A stretch of 28,893 bases of DNA from the IMG/VR virus record IMGVR_UViG_3300037585_004577, positions 1 to 28,893 of that record; one strand, 5' to 3'. Numbering within the stretch: position 1 is the stretch's first letter; every line of letters begins with the position of its first letter. Below the pieces are notes generated by a model that ran no database searches, was not told the origin of the DNA, and saw nothing but the letters and a program-made list of their open reading frames with translations. The DNA is from a virus. The position numbers and the translations under genes were made by a program. Shown piece by piece: positions 1 through 9,200 of the stretch.

Positions 1-2
1 CT

Positions 3-1193
3 AAAGGGGACGTCAATAGACAATCTCTTAACTTACATCAGTGTGCTGTCATTGGTGACAAGTTTATGCGAAGACTTGAAGCAGGAGACGCTGAAGCTAG
101 GAAAAAGTGGGGAAAATTACTCCAAAAACGTAAAGCTACTGGCGAGCCGTATATCCTCTTTAAAGGAAATACAAACAAGGCTAATCCAAAAGCTTATAAG
201 TCGAACAGCTTAAAAGTTCATATGACTAACATCTGTAGTGAAATTGTTTTACATACAGATGAATCACACAGTTTTGTGTGTTGTTTGTCCTCAGTTAATC
301 TGGATAAATATGATGAATGGAAAAATACTAATCTTGTTTATGACTCAATCTGGTTTTTAGATGGAGTATTATCTGAATTTATACAAAAAGCCAAAGGAAG
401 AGTTGGATTTGAAAATTCTGTAAGATCAGCTGAAAAAGGAAGAGCATTAGGATTAGGTGTTGTAGGGTGGCATACACTTTTACAAAAGAGCGGAATTGCT
501 TTTGAAGGGCTTTTAGCACAATTTAAGACTAGAGAAATATTTTCTAAGCTTAAGATAGAGACAGAACGCGCTTCTAGAGCTCTTGCGGAGACGTATGGCG
601 AACCTTTATGGTGTGTGGGTACTGGAATGCGTAACACACATTTAAGAGCCATAGCACCAACCGTATCAAATAGTAAATTAAGCGGTAATATTTCACCGGG
701 AATTGAACCTTGGGCCGCAAATGTGTTTACTGAACAAACCGCCAAGGGAACTTTTATAAGAAAGAATAAAGAGCTTCAAAAAATATTAAGAAGACTTAAA
801 ATAGATACTCCAAAAATATGGGATAAAATTCTTAAAGATGGGGGATCAGTTCAAGATATAAAAGAACTTGATGGGTGGTTTTTTGATAGAGGAAAATTAA
901 CTAAAGATCATGAGAATGGCGAACCTCTTAAAAATGTATTTAAAACATTTAAAGAAATAAACCAATTAGAGCTAGTTAATCAAGCTGGGATTAGACAAGA
1001 CTATATTGATCAGGCAGTAAGCCTTAATTTAGCCTTTCCAGCTGAAGCACCACCGAGATGGATTAATCAAATCCATATAGAAGCATGGAAACATGGAATA
1101 AAAACATTGTACTACATGAGAACCGAATCTGTGTTAAGAGGAGATATCGCTGCTAATGCAATGAACCCGGATTGTTTATCATGTGATGGATAA
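3..1193 (+). CDS. nrdA: Class I ribonucleotide reductase, large (alpha) subunit, C-terminal part
   Basis: Reduces ribonucleotides to deoxyribonucleotides for phage DNA synthesis, working with a small radical-generating beta subunit that is not in this window. The reading frame is open to the left edge, so the true start lies outside; the ATG at 66 is internal. Numbering from that ATG, the active-site stretch NICSEI (about 55-60) supplies the conserved Asn, Cys and Glu, and C73 in CLSSVNL matches the partner Cys of the active-site disulphide. A conserved RN..LRAIAPT segment is followed by the GIEP loop. YYMR (Y349-Y350) matches the radical-transfer tyrosine pair, and the C-terminus CLSC (C370, C373) is the redox-active cysteine pair that re-reduces the enzyme. 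All expected C-terminal elements are present, so it is probably functional. It is on the strand opposite to the structural genes, as expected for an early/metabolic gene. The family assignment is firm; the a/b subclass is not resolved. Confidence 0.95.
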   Translation, partial: KGDVNRQSLNLHQCAVIGDKFMRRLEAGDAEARKKWGKLLQKRKATGEPYILFKGNTNKANPKAYKSNSLKVHMTNICSEIVLHTDESHSFVCCLSSVNLDKYDEWKNTNLVYDSIWFLDGVLSEFIQKAKGRVGFENSVRSAEKGRALGLGVVGWHTLLQKSGIAFEGLLAQFKTREIFSKLKIETERASRALAETYGEPLWCVGTGMRNTHLRAIAPTVSNSKLSGNISPGIEPWAANVFTEQTAKGTFIRKNKELQKILRRLKIDTPKIWDKILKDGGSVQDIKELDGWFFDRGKLTKDHENGEPLKNVFKTFKEINQLELVNQAGIRQDYIDQAVSLNLAFPAEAPPRWINQIHIEAWKHGIKTLYYMRTESVLRGDIAANAMNPDCLSCDG

Positions 1194-1213
1194 TAATAAA
1201 TAAAAAATAACTT

Positions 1214-1423
1214 ATGTCAAAAAGATTTACTTTTGCAGATGCAAAAAAGAAAATTCAAGATTTAGAAGATCAATTAATAGAAACCAAAAAGAAAGCAGGT
1301 AATCTAATTTTAGATACATCTGATCATGTATTTACTAAAAAAGAACTTGGTAGAATAAAATTTCTAGAAATCTGGTCTATATTAGGCCCAATAATTGGGA
1401 TACTAATTGGATTAATATTTTAA
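1214..1423 (+). CDS. Small tail-anchored membrane protein, function unknown
   Basis: A 69-residue protein. Residues 1-45 are charged and helical, rich in Lys and Glu with a possible short coiled coil around AKKKIQDLEDQLIETKKK. A single hydrophobic segment (about 51-69, Ile/Leu/Gly rich) forms the extreme C-terminus, so it is predicted to be a C-tail-anchored inner-membrane protein with its helical part in the cytoplasm. It starts 20 bases after the reductase stop codon and ends 6 bases before the hairpin terminator, so it is probably the last gene of the reductase transcript. The upstream sequence is A-rich with no Shine-Dalgarno. Small membrane proteins of this build are common in phages, but the sequence gives no specific function. 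A role in lysis or membrane modification is only a guess. Confidence 0.75.
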   Translation: MSKRFTFADAKKKIQDLEDQLIETKKKAGNLILDTSDHVFTKKELGRIKFLEIWSILGPIIGILIGLIF

Positions 1424-1429
1424 ACAACG

Positions 1430-1464
1430 AAAAGGGTAGCCAAATTAATGGTTACCCTTTTTTT
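1430..1464. terminator. Hairpin terminator at the convergent junction
   Basis: A 12-bp stem (1430-1441 with 1450-1461, one G-U pair in the + transcript) encloses an 8-base AT loop. On the + strand it is followed by a T-rich tail (1458-1464, then ATTTT), a typical factor-independent terminator for the reductase transcript. Read on the - strand, the stem has one A-C mismatch and a shorter T run followed by CGTTGTTT, so it could also stop the late transcript but looks weaker in that direction. Its position exactly between converging genes fits a shared terminator. Confidence 0.88.
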
Positions 1465-1531
1465 ATTTTGATATATAAATAATATGTATGCACATTGCAA
1501 TTAAGCATAAAATGTAAAGAAAAAAATCCAT
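1463..1531 (-). CDS. Candidate 22-residue hydrophobic microprotein
   Basis: The ATG overlaps the stop codon of the preceding 114-residue gene by one base (TAATG), the same stop/start coupling seen at 14993 and 20011 in this operon. The frame runs 22 codons (begins MDFFLYILCL, ends IIYISK) and stops with TAA just before the hairpin terminator. The product would be a single hydrophobic helix of about 18 residues with a Lys at the end, a build like very small membrane peptides. Caution: AT-rich DNA yields Phe, Ile, Leu and Tyr codons by chance, so hydrophobicity alone proves little. The support comes from the coupling and from its fit between the last gene and the terminator. Function unknown. 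Confidence 0.35.
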   Translation of the reverse strand: MDFFLYILCLIAMCIHIIYISK

Positions 1532-1875
1532 TATTTTAAAACCTTTTCTATAACATCTAAAATTTCACCTTTAGATACCTTTAATTTAAAAGATAGATCG
1601 GCTGTCCATTGATATTTTATTCTACCATCTACATATAAAATTAGTATAGGTAAAGGTTTACCAGAAAAACTTTCTTTAAAGTTAGGTCCCTGATGTTCTA
1701 TAGTAGCATGATCTATTCTTATTTTATATGCCATGTATCTGCTTGGTAATTCTCCTCGTGGAATATCATTTTTTAAATTCCAACTTGAATTAATTTGTAA
1801 TAATTGGATATCTGGGATTTGGCTAAAGCCAACATAGGCAATTAAAAACAAAATTAAAGTTAATATATATTTCAT
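1531..1875 (-). CDS. Exported thioredoxin-fold-like protein without a CXXC pair
   Basis: A 114-residue protein. Residues 1-19 are a signal peptide: a short Lys start, a long Leu/Ile/Phe core and a GFSQ end, a cleavage context typical of Bacteroidota. The export site would be the periplasm. The mature part resembles the small thioredoxin-like proteins of marine phages. A Trp-containing stretch (SSWNLKND, about 30-37) sits where the redox motif would be, and GKPLPILILYVDGR (about 72-85) looks like the cis-Pro loop and following strand. A helix at the C-terminus (SKGEILDVIEKVL) completes the pattern. There is no cysteine in the mature protein, so no disulphide chemistry is expected; a binding or structural role is more likely. 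It lies 4 bases after the 92-residue gene and overlaps the candidate microprotein start. The fold call is by eye and moderate; the signal peptide is clear. Confidence 0.72.
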   Translation of the reverse strand: MKYILTLILFLIAYVGFSQIPDIQLLQINSSWNLKNDIPRGELPSRYMAYKIRIDHATIEHQGPNFKESFSGKPLPILILYVDGRIKYQWTADLSFKLKVSKGEILDVIEKVLK

Positions 1876-1879
1876 TGTA

Positions 1880-2158
1880 TTATTTTTTAATTATTTCATA
1901 TAATTTTTCATCTATTTTATCGAGCTTTTGCGAATTTTCTTGAACTTTTTCTTCAGTGTTCATTATGGATTCGCGAATTAACTCATCTTTTAAGTCATAC
2001 TCTGTCCTCGATACTGGAGGCTCAGGTAAAAGTTTTGCTTCATCGATCTCTTCTTGCAAAGTATAGTACATTCCTATCAAAGTAGCCAACCCTACCCCAA
2101 TAGCAATCAATGTTTTAATACTTACTTGAAATTTAGTGTCTTCACTAAGTTCACCCAT
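1880..2158 (-). CDS. Single-pass membrane protein with exported helical domain (holin- or spanin-like build)
   Basis: A 92-residue protein. A short cytoplasmic N-terminus is followed by one transmembrane segment (about 14-34, KTLIAIGVGLATLIGMYYTL), an acidic/proline stretch (LLPEPPV, about 43-49) and a charged C-terminal helix (about 50-92) with coiled-coil-like spacing. The residues around the membrane segment suggest N-inside, C-outside topology. That is the layout of inner-membrane spanins and of some single-segment holins, but no partner outer-membrane lipoprotein is visible: the next gene has a signal peptide without a lipobox Cys. It is the first of a small-membrane-protein cluster at the end of the late operon, where lysis genes often lie. 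It starts 49 bases after the stop of the 242-residue gene, with AT-only upstream sequence. Family recognition is uncertain. Confidence 0.75.
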   Translation of the reverse strand: MGELSEDTKFQVSIKTLIAIGVGLATLIGMYYTLQEEIDEAKLLPEPPVSRTEYDLKDELIRESIMNTEEKVQENSQKLDKIDEKLYEIIKK

Positions 2159-2207
2159 TGTCGTTTATTTGTATTTATAGTTATTAATTATTATTTTATT
2201 TTATTAA

Positions 2208-2936
2208 TTAATCATAAGGATTCCAATCATAACCTCGTCTATCCTGCTTTGTGTAATCCTTTATGTTAAAACCAAGTGCCGTATCAGCCATGTCTGATGT
2301 TGTAGGATCAGGTTCATTTCCTTCTAATGAAGTCTCTACATTAGGATCATCGTTAAATCTAGCGGTAGTGTTTTGTCCTTTACCAAAAAAGTTTATAATG
2401 TCTTCGGTTTTTGTATTGGGATTAAACTTGGTTTGTGGGTCTTCCCTTTCCCCTTTATGAAATCGGCCCAGTTCTTCCATCCTATTATTATAATGTTTTG
2501 TTGCTTCTTTAATGGACATGTTATTTCTATTAGCTAATTTAGTAATTCTTTGATTAGCTCTATCTTCTCTTATTGCCCCTCTTTCCTTATCTCTTAAAGC
2601 ACGCATATCAGCTCTTTTGGTAATTCTAGCTAATTTTCTTTCATCTGCATCATCATAAGCTTTTTTCGCTCCTTCCTTATTATTAACTACCGAACTTAAC
2701 CTCTTTTCTTTTTCATCATTTAACCTTTTAATTTCAGCATCTCTAGTGGCTTTTATTTGTTGTTTATTTTTTTCAAAATCTTCTTTTCTTTGTAATTTAC
2801 CTATTGCAACTGACTCAGCAGGTTTCAATAACGCTTCTTTTTCTTTTGCATCTTTTATACTTTTCGCCCTTGCTAATTTATTTTTTTTAACCAAGTCATT
2901 TTCTTCGGTTTCGGTTTGATATACTGGACTTCCCAT
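2208..2936 (-). CDS. Charged helical protein, probable virion-associated, function unknown
   Basis: A 242-residue protein dominated by Lys, Glu, Asp, Arg and Ala from about residue 10 to 165, with long predicted helices and probable coiled coils (for example around KLARITKRADMRALRDKERG). The C-terminal 75 residues are different: Asn, Asp, Thr and Pro rich, probably flexible, ending in the aromatic RRGYDWNPYD. There are no membrane segments, signal peptide or catalytic motif. It starts 13 bases after the stop of the giant 2691-residue gene and so is almost certainly co-transcribed with it. A small structural or internal protein, or a chaperone for the giant protein, would fit the position, but nothing in the sequence decides. 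Not recognised as a named family. Confidence 0.8.
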   Translation of the reverse strand: MGSPVYQTETEENDLVKKNKLARAKSIKDAKEKEALLKPAESVAIGKLQRKEDFEKNKQQIKATRDAEIKRLNDEKEKRLSSVVNNKEGAKKAYDDADERKLARITKRADMRALRDKERGAIREDRANQRITKLANRNNMSIKEATKHYNNRMEELGRFHKGEREDPQTKFNPNTKTEDIINFFGKGQNTTARFNDDPNVETSLEGNEPDPTTSDMADTALGFNIKDYTKQDRRGYDWNPYD

Positions 2937-2949
2937 AATTTATATTTAT

Positions 2950-3228
2950 TTATACAGTTCGTTGTTTACTTAATTTATTAGCTTCTATTTCCCAAGGTAA
3001 AGCTCTATCCCCTTCTTTATGTAATTTACCATTCCAAAAGATTTTCCTATCAGCTGTTCTTAAAGCTTGTTGGTTTTTCCACCTAATGTATTCATCATTA
3101 TAATCTAATTTTCCCGTTTTGAACTGAAGCAAATGAGCTTCTTCATGAGCTTTCACTTTTGCTTCTTTTTCTTTAGATAATCCTGCTTTTATATCAATAG
3201 TTCCATCTTTATTAGCTCTACCTAATAC
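2950..3228 (-). other. C-terminal HEXXH zinc-metallopeptidase-like domain of the giant protein
   Basis: Residues about 2600-2691. The motif AHEEAHLLQF gives H2627, E2628 and H2631, the zinc ligands and catalytic Glu of zincins. About 48-50 residues downstream, LPWEIEANKL supplies a Glu (E2679 or E2681) able to act as third ligand, as in small gluzincin-type domains. The pattern and spacing are seen directly; peptidase activity and substrate are inferred. Candidate substrates are the virion proteins themselves, cell-wall peptides or a host protein after ejection. A Ser/Thr/Pro/Lys linker separates it from the rest, as if it were an independently folded cargo. Confidence 0.72.
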
Positions 3229-6200
3229 TCCTTCAGGCAATGCAAATTTTATTGGAGTTGATTTAACAGGGGTGCTTTTAATAGTTGTACTTGTAACGGT
3301 AGTGCTTTTTTTCTTAGTTTTTTTAGGGGGCGTTTCAGGCCATTGTACACCTACATTATAAGGTGACCACCCTAATGATAAAAATATAGATTGCCATGCT
3401 TCGGTTCTGTCATCAGACGCAGCTTTTAAGTTTTCAATCTTTTTAAATATTCTATCAGCTGGTACATTGGTTAAACCTGATACATAATTAGCTACAGCAA
3501 ATCCTTTATAAAAAGGATCATTTTTGTATTGTCTCCATGTTTCAAATTTCTGTGCTTCAACAATATCCCCAATTTTTTTACTCATTGGAGGTGAAATTGA
3601 AAGACCTCTTTGTATTAATTTTAAAGCACCATCCCTTATATATTTACCTTCTTTTCTTTTTTGGTATTGAGAATAGTATTCCATAGCAAGACTTTTAAGA
3701 GCTGCAGTTGTTGCTCCCGCAAATCCTATACCTCTAAGTAGACCATCTATAACACTATGAAGAGCATAATCAAGCTTTCTTTTTTCTTTTTCATCAAGCT
3801 CATCATCATCATCAGCTAATAAAGAAAATAACCCTTGTTGTAATGCTACAAATATTAAACTTTGTGCCATTCCATAATAAATAGCTTTAGACATATTTGT
3901 TTTAGCGTCTCCTCTTCTATAAATAAGATTACCTATAGCTTTTTTATGAGACCTAGCCAGCTGTAAAGGTGTATTAGCAAAAGCTAATATAAGTCTACCT
4001 ATATCTGATGATTGTTGTCTAGATATTCTATCAGGTCTGGAAGACTGTTGATGCTCTTCAGAAAGTTCACGAAGCTCTAACATAACTTGAGCATCTGCTT
4101 CCTTCTCGGTCATTGTACCTTCTTTAAGTAATTGGTTTAATCTATTTCTATACCAAGTAGCTCCACCAAAAGATATAGCATTACTATCACCCCATTGTGT
4201 AGGCTTAAACCCTAGTTCAAGTAGTTTTTTATTTAATTTTAAGAATAAATTACTTGGATTTGAATCAGCTATATCTGCCATGTTAACTTCAATAGCCATT
4301 CCTCCTCTTCTTTCTTTTAAAAATGGGGAGTTCCATATTTTAATATAATCTTTTAAAAACTGAGGAACATTAGCCATTGCTTTGGCCATCATAAAGGGAT
4401 TATTAAAACTCCAATTAGTATAGTTTACAATAGATAACTGCTGAAGAATTGCTGATCTCATATTAATAGCCATCACTGCACCAACAGATTGATTAATCCA
4501 GGTCATTACAGCGTTAAATTCTTTATCTTTCCCCTTTTTACGGTTTATACCCGTAGTCATTCTTTCTAAAATATTTTCCAATGCATTAGTAAAATCATTA
4601 CCATATGCTTGTTTTATTAATTTTAAATTTTGTGGAGAAAAAATCTGATTCTTATTATTTATAAAATCCTGTAAAAATATATCTCTTAAAGATGTGTTGG
4701 CAGCATTAGCTATATCTGTATCAATATTACCGCCTAACCATTCTTTAGTAATATTAGGATATCCATTATCTAATTTAGTTATTTTAGATAATTCCTCAGC
4801 AAAAGCTTTAAGTTTAGCATCGCCCTCAACTAAAGCTATTAGATCTTCAGTATCAGCTTTATTTAAACCTAAATCTTGTCCAGCTTTATTATATAGATAA
4901 GCTCTAACAGCTTGCTCTTTAGTATATAATCCTCCTAAAACCTTTTCGGCTAATAATTTTTTATTTTTAAATCTTTTCTTTAATGCTTTATAATCTTCGG
5001 CTAATGAAACTTTTGCGGCAGTCCATGCATCAATACCTTTAGCAAACGGATCTAATAAGTTTTCTTGGAACCATTTTTGTTGTTGTTCTCCTATTTTGCC
5101 ACTACCTAAAAAATAGGATAATAATCCAGCAAAATCATCAGCTCCAGGTGGAATATAAATATTAAATTTATTTAATATCCTGCCAAGCTTAGAAGGTTTA
5201 TTAGTTCTAATCAAAGAATCCATTTCGTCTTCTAAAGTTTTTTGGCCATCTTCTTTAGCTTGTTGCACTCTATTTGTTACACCTAAGTCGGTTAACATTT
5301 TTTCAGCAGCTTCAACATTAGCCTTAGAATCATCGGCAAAGAAAACGTCATTGTAACCCTCTGAAACTTTTTCAGCAATCCACATAGCTTTAGCGCCGGG
5401 AGTACCGTTTTCTATTCCAGATATATTTTTTAGTGGAATACTAATATTTAAAGTATTTCGTAAAAATTCTTGTATAGCTGCCGCTGCTTCCGCTGGGCGT
5501 GCTGTTAATACAAATACATCTCTATCGCCTAATGCCTCAGTAAATCTTTTAGCTAATGTAGCTAATGGGCCTTTAGTGCCTTCTTTTACTTTATTAAACT
5601 CAGAATAATCAAAAGTTGCACCGGACTCTTTTAAGGACTCATATTGTTCCGCGAACTCTGTAGCATTTAGACTACCTTCCGTTCCATCTGGGAGTGTGTA
5701 AAGTACCTTAGAATTGGTTTTAGCCAGCGTATCGTCGAAATCAAATACTCTAGCCTTCTTAGTTGGATTTTTTGGATTTGAAGCTTCACTTTTAGCTTTT
5801 CTAAGTATATTTAATTTTTCAACAATTTCATCAGTACTTAATCCGTCAATATCAATTCCAAACTCTTTTAATAAAGCATTATCAGTTTTTCTTGATTGTT
5901 CCTGCATTTGAGCAACACCTTTTTCTGAAAGAATGGCCAATTTAACTTGAGCAGGATTTTTTTCATTTCTTACTTCTTGAACAGAAACACCAACAAACTC
6001 GGCCCATTCTGCTTTAGTCATATAATTTTTTATTTTATTATATCCTGCATTAATAGCTTGACTTAAGCTTTTCCCTCCTTGATATGCCAATTTAACAGCT
6101 CTTAATCCACCTGCTAATAAATGGATAGGAACAGCAGCTAAATTCATTTGTAATGTGCCTTGTGAACCTGTAAGTTCAGTCAATTTAGCTATAGCCCTAT

Positions 6201-9200
6201 CAAGTAAATTTTCTACTTGATCAGAATTATTTGCTATTGATGCGGCATTAGAAGCAGCAATACCATCAATTGTATTAGGACTTTCAACATTATTTTCTTG
6301 AGCTAATGTTTTTCCTGTTAAAGGATTTATTATTGAATTCAAATCTATTTTAGCTTTGTCTAATCTAACTACTGGATTATTTAGAATAGAAAATCCTTTA
6401 GGTAGAACATCTGCTAACTTTGCCCTATCTAGTTTACCATCATCTTTTTTAGATAATTGAGTTTGATAATAGTTTTTTCTAATGTAAGGCATAATTGTTT
6501 CTACTTTATTGTTGGCTATAGCCCACATTAAAGTACCCCCAATAACTGATGCAGGAGGATTATGTTCTTCTCTATATTTTTCTCCAGTTCTATCGCTTAA
6601 TTTACCTTTTAAATCATATTCAAATATTTTAGATACATATTTAAATGGCGCAGATATTTTAATTAAACCACTTGTAGCTTGGTAACTTGAAGAAACAAAA
6701 AGCAATACATCCTCTAAAGGAACACCATATTCATGTACGGCATCTTGTAAAATAGTTGCAAAAGATTCTAAAGTGTTCATATTATCTTCTGCTCTTTTTT
6801 GATACTTTTCTATAAATGCTTTAGTAATTTTTTGCCCTTTAGATAGTTTAATTTGAAAGGCCTTCTTTAAATCTGGGTACTTTCCATCATTTTTTTTCGC
6901 AGCCTTTAATGCTGCTATATATGCAGGATCTGTAGTCCCATAATATAAGCTCCCCTTTGCAGCAACCCAATCTTCTCTACTTTCTAATAATTTTCTATTT
7001 TCTTTTGAATTTTCTTTTGCAGGTACCCATTCATTAGATGTAGTTTTATAATGTTTTTTCCCCTTAGAGTCTTTTATAAATTTACCATTAATAATTTTAC
7101 CTTTTTCATATGATCTAGCAAAATTTGCAAGTCTACCTGCTATAAAAACAATAGAAGGAATCTTACCTTTTTTAATTGCTTTTAAATTAGCAATTTGTTT
7201 TGCAATTCTATTAGTTTCATTAATTGTTATTTTATTAATTAGTCCTAATAATTTAGTTACAATATTAACATTTTTAACTGAAGATATTTCTTGTAATTGT
7301 TTTATTAATTTTGTAGTAAATCCTTTAGGAACTAATAAATTTAAACCTTTAGCAGCTTTTTCGAGCTCTTGAGTTTGTTGTTCTAAAAATTTATTTTTAA
7401 TATCAGCATCTGTAGTTAATGCATTTATTGCTTCTGCAGACCCAATAGAGGAGGCTACAGCTTCTATTAAATTCATTCTACGATCAGACATAGTATTTGC
7501 TGCTTTATCTTTAGCAGTATAATAATCTATGAATGCTTGTTGATCAATAGTTTCAAAAGCAGCTTTTACTAATTCACCATTTTTTTCAATTAAAAATCCA
7601 GCTTCAACAAAAGGATTTATCCCGGTCTTATTATTACGGGCCATTCTCATGCTTTCTACTGTTAGTGTATCATATAATGCTTTTGTATTCTTAGTTATAA
7701 AATCTGTAAATCTTTTATCTCCTTTTTTATCTTTACCAAAAAATTCTTTTAAATCCCCATATAACAAATCTTTAAAAGCCTTGCTTATTTCTCCTTTAAA
7801 TTTTCTAGAATCAATTTTACTTTTTAAAGTAGATAAGATAGTAGGAATGCTAGCTTTAAGTTTTTTAGTTATATTTTTTGGTAAATCTAAAAGCCTACTA
7901 GTTTCTATAATTTTATTTGCTTCATTTTCTTCCTCAATTTCTTCAACAATTGTTTGAGAAATCTTATCAGTTAACTCTTCCGTAAATTCATCATTTTTAC
8001 CTGTAGCCTGGTCTATTAATCTATTAGCTCTTAAATTTAATCTATTGCTAATAAATTTATCTAAAGTTTGTAAACTAGGATCAAATTTTTCCTCAGACTT
8101 ATCTTTTTCTATTATCATTTCTTGAGCTGCAGATTGCAAGTCTTTAATAAAATCTTCTCTTGTTAAAGTTCCAAGTTTGTCTTTAGATGTTCTGTCATAT
8201 AATCTTTGGGCTATTTTTTCAAAAATTGGTGCTGCAATTTTATTAAATTCATTAACAAATTTATTTTCACCTCTTTGCGTTGTAGGTAATTTTCCTTCTT
8301 TGTCTATAGTTGAATCATATAATTTTTGTAATTCAGTATATTCGCCTTTAGTTTTATCAATTTTTTCTATAAAACTATTTCTTTTTTTATCAAAAATAGT
8401 TTTAAGTCTTTTGTATTGTTTATTATACTCAGTTGGTGTTATTTTTTTAGATTTTAACGCATCACTTAATTCAGCAGACTTAGTAATAAAAGCTTGATTT
8501 AATTCTTTTATAGAGTTAGCTTTCCCTATAGTTGTTGGGATAATGCTAAAAAATCCTGATTTTTCAGGTACTAAATATTTTATTTTATTTTGAACATTTT
8601 TTATTTTTAAATCTAATAATTTTATTTCTTCAGCAGTAGTAGCTTTTTTTCTACGCTCTTGTAAATTTAATAAAGTATTAGATAATGTTTGAATTTGTTT
8701 GTCTATATATTCATTACGACCCATTTTCCCTTTAGTAACATTATTTTCATACTCTTCTATTGAAAAAGTTTGAGGATCAAAATTCTTTTCGCTTAATCTA
8801 GTTAATATAGAATTTTTTTCATCTTGATAGGCATCCCATTTTCTTGCTTGAATATCAAGATTATCTTCTCTATTTTTTTCACTAAGTTTAGGGTTATTAG
8901 CTATTTTTATAGCCCTTCTCTTAACATTATTTTGTAAATCATATATTTCAAAAAGCCTTTTTTTCTCTTTAGTAGTAGCATTATCAAAGCTTTCATTAGC
9001 ATTTCGCATTATCTTCTTTTGCTTAGCATCGATTTCAGCGATATTATTTAAGATGTCTTTTCTTTCAGTTTCCGTTAAATTATCATTATTAAGTTCATTA
9101 TTTAACTCTTTAATTAATTGATTACCAGTTTGAATTTGATTTCTTACATCTTCACCCCAAAACACTTTACTTAAAGCTCTACCAGCCAATGGTGCTTTAT

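Noticed and set aside
338-745. A 135-codon open frame antisense to the reductase gene
   Set aside because: It lies wholly inside a firmly identified gene on the other strand and has no sensible product.
5700-5765. DFDDT in the giant protein as the metal-binding loop of a phage RNA polymerase, as in giant crAss-like virion proteins
   Set aside because: The three other HAD motifs follow in the right order and spacing, which explains it fully. No second polymerase motif was seen.
7649-8497. Two + strand open frames of about 100 codons opposite the giant gene
   Set aside because: They are complements of Lys/Glu/Asp-rich helices in AT-rich DNA, which produce Phe/Ser/Leu-rich shadow frames. No independent signal supports them.
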